A stretch of 64,000 nucleotides of DNA from contig JAMPEB010000002.1 of NCBI GenBank assembly GCA_023665475.1, positions 124,001 to 188,000 of the forward strand. Reading direction: 5' to 3'. Below the pieces are notes generated by a model, which was not told where the DNA came from, ran no database searches, and saw only the letters and a program-made list of their open reading frames with translations. Both the position numbers and the translations under genes were made by a program. Below, piece after piece: positions 62,301 through 64,000 of the stretch. Each line of letters opens with the position of its first letter. The first letter of the stretch is position 1. The stretch is from Lachnoclostridium sp. (GTDB lineage Bacteria > Bacillota > Clostridia > Lachnospirales > Lachnospiraceae).

Positions 62301-64000
62301 TCGAGCACCATATTATCGCTGATACCCGTGAGTTTTTCTATCTCAAAAGGAATGGGTTCCTTCGGATTTACAAAAGCGGAAAATCTTTCTGTGATGACTC
62401 CTCCTGAAACCTTGACAGCGCCTATTTCAATGATGCGGTTAGATATGGGGGAAAATCCCGTAGTCTCAATATCAAACACCACAAAATCATCGGAAATTTC
62501 CTGCTGATGCCCATCAGCATGGCGATGGGCATTTGTTACAATGCCTTTCAAATCGTCTACCAGATAGGCTTCCACGCCATAGATAACCTTGAAAAAATCC
62601 TGTTTATCCGGATTTTCCTCCCCTGCCTCTTTTCTTTTATTTTTTTCCTCTTTCCACAAATCTTCCCAAGCGTGATTGGCATCCGTAAACCCCTGCACCA
62701 CGCCATGATCCGTAATGGCAATGGCACGATGCCCCCACTTGTAAGCTCTCTTTACAATATCCTTTGCCTCAGATACCCCGTCCATATCACTCATCTTTGT
62801 ATGGCAGTGCAGCTCTACCCGTTTGTACAGAGCCGTATCCTTCCGGGGCACCGTAAAATCAGGTATCTTTTTGATACCCGTAACGGAACCGATGGTTAAT
62901 TCATGGTCAAATTTGTCCACCATGCTGATGCCCTTCACCTTGACAAAAGCCCCGCTTTTCAGATCTTTTGTCAACTCCTGCACCTGTTCTGTCTTTAAAA
63001 ATAATTTTATGGTCATGGTATCGGTGAAATCCGTCAGATCAAAAATCAGAATCGTCCTCTCATTTTTAATATTCCGGGGCTCCGCGTTCAGAATCTTGCC
63101 CCGGATAACCACCTCCCCCATCTCTCCGATGATTTCTTCAATTTTTATAGCTTCCTCTTCAAAATCCCTGCCAAAGATCACATCGGGATTATCGGAGCGC
63201 TTTATACTTCCATAACCGTTCTTTTTAAACTCTCCTTTTTTGAATTTTCCTTCTTTCATTTCTTCCCTGCCGGACACCGCTTTCCCTACAACAATCGAAT
63301 TCCGACTATTGTTCTTTGTCTGCAGATTTCCCATATTTCGGGATTCAGCAATGTTGGGGGTATTTCCGTCATCCTGCCCGTTTTCCACCTCTTTTGGCGT
63401 GCTTTCACCGGTAAAAAGATTCTGAGGGTTCCTGCGGCGGCTGTTGATTTCTTCTATCCGCTGTCTGATTCTTAATTCATCCTCTGCGTCATGATCTTCC
63501 GGGACGGTTTCCCGGTAAACCACCTGTAATTCTGCCGTCAGCCCGCATCTCTCCACCAGAATTTTCTCCAAAATCCTGACAAGCTCCGCTTCCTTGCTCC
63601 GATTCATCACCGTATCCTGCAGGGACAATACCGCTTTTCCTTCTTCGGGACAGGTAATCTCGGCCCGGTGAAACGCATTATATACAACATGGCTGTACTC
63701 TTTTAACTCGGCTTCAATACTGTCGCTGTACAGCTCTAACAGTTTCTGTAGGTCATACTGAGCAGACAGTGAAAATTTTTCATAAATTTTTACTGTCAGA
63801 TTTACTTTAGGAAATAATTGCTTTTTGATTTCCTTTTCCGTCTTCCAGATATCTTCCTTGGCAATCAGTCTTGTACTGAATAAATACACCCTGAGAAAAT
63901 CCTTCTGCCTGTTGGAGGAAATTTTCTCCACTGTAGTCTGTTCCATCAAATCATGAAGACCGCTGTTTAATTGTAATGTCGGAAACACTTCCAAAAACGG
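59363..64000 (-). CDS. polC: DNA polymerase III PolC, 5' end beyond the window
   Basis: The replicative Gram-positive polymerase with built-in proofreading. Visible in order: N-terminal domain (EVFPTLQLNSGLHDLMEQ), OB fold (VVIRGKILNAEPRNIK), PHP domain (VELHCHTKMSDMDGVSEA, AITDHGVVQGF), DEDD exonuclease (FVVFDIETTGFSPISNRIIEIGAVK), palm with catalytic PDIDLNF and zinc-type CPVCGKM, and the C-terminal duplex-binding helix-hairpin-helix (LNSIEGLGEKAADAIVEAA). The C-terminus is ISLFDLVRIS. The frame stays open to the edge, and family comparison suggests only a few residues are missing. It is a single large gene, upstream of the SHOCT gene. Confidence 0.96.
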   Translation of the reverse strand, partial: PFLEVFPTLQLNSGLHDLMEQTTVEKISSNRQKDFLRVYLFSTRLIAKEDIWKTEKEIKKQLFPKVNLTVKIYEKFSLSAQYDLQKLLELYSDSIEAELKEYSHVVYNAFHRAEITCPEEGKAVLSLQDTVMNRSKEAELVRILEKILVERCGLTAELQVVYRETVPEDHDAEDELRIRQRIEEINSRRRNPQNLFTGESTPKEVENGQDDGNTPNIAESRNMGNLQTKNNSRNSIVVGKAVSGREEMKEGKFKKGEFKKNGYGSIKRSDNPDVIFGRDFEEEAIKIEEIIGEMGEVVIRGKILNAEPRNIKNERTILIFDLTDFTDTMTIKLFLKTEQVQELTKDLKSGAFVKVKGISMVDKFDHELTIGSVTGIKKIPDFTVPRKDTALYKRVELHCHTKMSDMDGVSEAKDIVKRAYKWGHRAIAITDHGVVQGFTDANHAWEDLWKEEKNKRKEAGEENPDKQDFFKVIYGVEAYLVDDLKGIVTNAHRHADGHQQEISDDFVVFDIETTGFSPISNRIIEIGAVKVSGGVITERFSAFVNPKEPIPFEIEKLTGISDNMVLDAPEIEEVLPRFLEFAADCVMVAHNAGFDMSFIMENCRRLGLTARNARGEFTYMDTVALARVLLPGQAKYTLDAVAKTMGVSLQNHHRAVDDAQCTAEIFVKFLQRMTADGVRTLEEVNRLGESSALATAKLPSNHAIILAKNDLGRINLYRLISESHLTYYYNRKPRIPKSLVQKYRDGLILGSACEAGELYKALLDGQSDSQIARIVNFYDYLEIQPCGNNEFMIDSERFRNIHSVEDIQNINRKIVALGEQFHKPVAATCDVHFLDPEDEIYRRIIMAGWGYNDADHQAPLYLHTTEEMLEEFDYLGSDKAKEVVITNTNMIADMIETIAPVRPDKCPPVIEDSDKTLTEICYNKAHEIYGPNLPEIVEKRLERELHSIISNGFAVMYIIAQKLVWKSVEDGYLVGSRGSVGSSFVATMAGITEVNPLSPHYYCSECHYVDFDSEEVKSYAGKAGIDMPDKACPVCGKMLHKEGFDIPFETFLGFKGDKEPDIDLNFSGEYQSKAHKYTEVIFGAGQTYRAGTIGTLADKTAYGYVKNYFEEKGQHKRVGEINRIVSGCIGVRRTTGQHPGGIIVLPVGQDINSFTPVQHPANDMTVDTVTTHFDYHSIDHNLLKLDILGHDDPTMIRMLQDMTGVEPTSIPLDGKDVMSLFQNTDALGITPEQIGGCKLGALGIPEFGTDFAMQMLLDTKPQAFSDLVRIAGLAHGTDVWLGNAQTLIMEGKATISTAICTRDDIMTYLIQMGVESEEAFKIMEAVRKGTVAKGKCEKWPQWKADMEAHNVPDWYIWSCEKIKYMFPKAHAAAYVMMAWRIAYCKIHYPLAYYGAYFSIRAKSFSYEMMCQGQRHLENLMADYKKRMDTLSNREKDAYSDMRVVQEMYARGFEFEPIDIFRAQSRSFQIVDGKLMPSLNSIEGLGEKAADAIVEAAKAGPFLSKEDFIQRTKVSKTIADLMGFLGLLGDLPESNQISLFDLVRIS

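Overview
The window looks like a chromosomal segment of a low-to-mid GC anaerobic Firmicute, most likely a Lachnospiraceae-type Clostridium. The reasons are a PolC-type DNA polymerase, single-chain glycyl-tRNA synthetase, the scpA-scpB and era-yqzL-recO-glyS gene orders, a DacF-type carboxypeptidase, a very large BadF/HgdC-like activase, strong GGAGG ribosome binding sites and consensus sigma-A promoters. I see no phage, IS element, CRISPR, tRNA or rRNA. Genus and species are inference only.

Layout: 1-4.5 kb (minus strand) holds scpAB, a membrane phosphoesterase, dacF and a CmpB-like membrane protein. 4.5-8.7 kb holds rpsU and a five-gene polyamine/membrane cluster: zinc ribbon, AdoMet decarboxylase, DUF4178, DUF350 and a membrane-fused spermidine synthase. 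8.7-20.3 kb holds alaS, an HscC-type Hsp70 with a TPR J-like partner, glyS, a lipoprotein, recO, a YqzL-like small protein and era. 20.4-29 kb holds a DUF4349 lipoprotein, an AlbA_2 (Schlafen-like) regulator with a decayed duplicated tail, an M16C peptidase, and an operon joining a sigma-factor-like protein that lacks region 4 with a PC4-like ssDNA-binding protein and a rhomboid-like protein. 29-36.8 kb holds a plus-strand 1,421-residue activase, a heptad-repeat protein, a C39-like peptidase, an SDR and an orphan small gene. 36.9-42.9 kb holds metA, ligA, an RluF-like synthase, RNase H and two unknowns. 43-51 kb holds a HlyD-type adaptor, two ABC permeases and a propeller-fused solute-binding lipoprotein, divergent from a two-component system. 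51-56 kb holds a YbaK/ProX protein, two unknowns and a BlaI/BlaR1-type pair. 56-64 kb holds pilT, an eight-repeat SHOCT protein and polC, whose 5' end runs off the window.

The strongest new observation is regulatory. The divergent promoters of the two-component operon and the transporter operon carry the same direct-repeat operator (TTTAGAGATTnnTTAGAG), each exactly 10 bp from its -10 box. This predicts that the response regulator controls itself and the transporter.

The second is a set of dispersed intergenic elements. One is a 130-153 bp element with GCGAAACTC/GAGTTTCGC ends just upstream of metA and of a membrane-protein gene, with a covarying hairpin and mutually exclusive pairings; a fragment lies before the DUF4349 gene. 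Others are short hairpins fused to Shine-Dalgarno-like sequence, and a double-hairpin element found after two stop codons. Accessory clusters of interest are the polyamine membrane cluster, the sigma-like/PC4-like coupled pair and the SHOCT array next to pilT.
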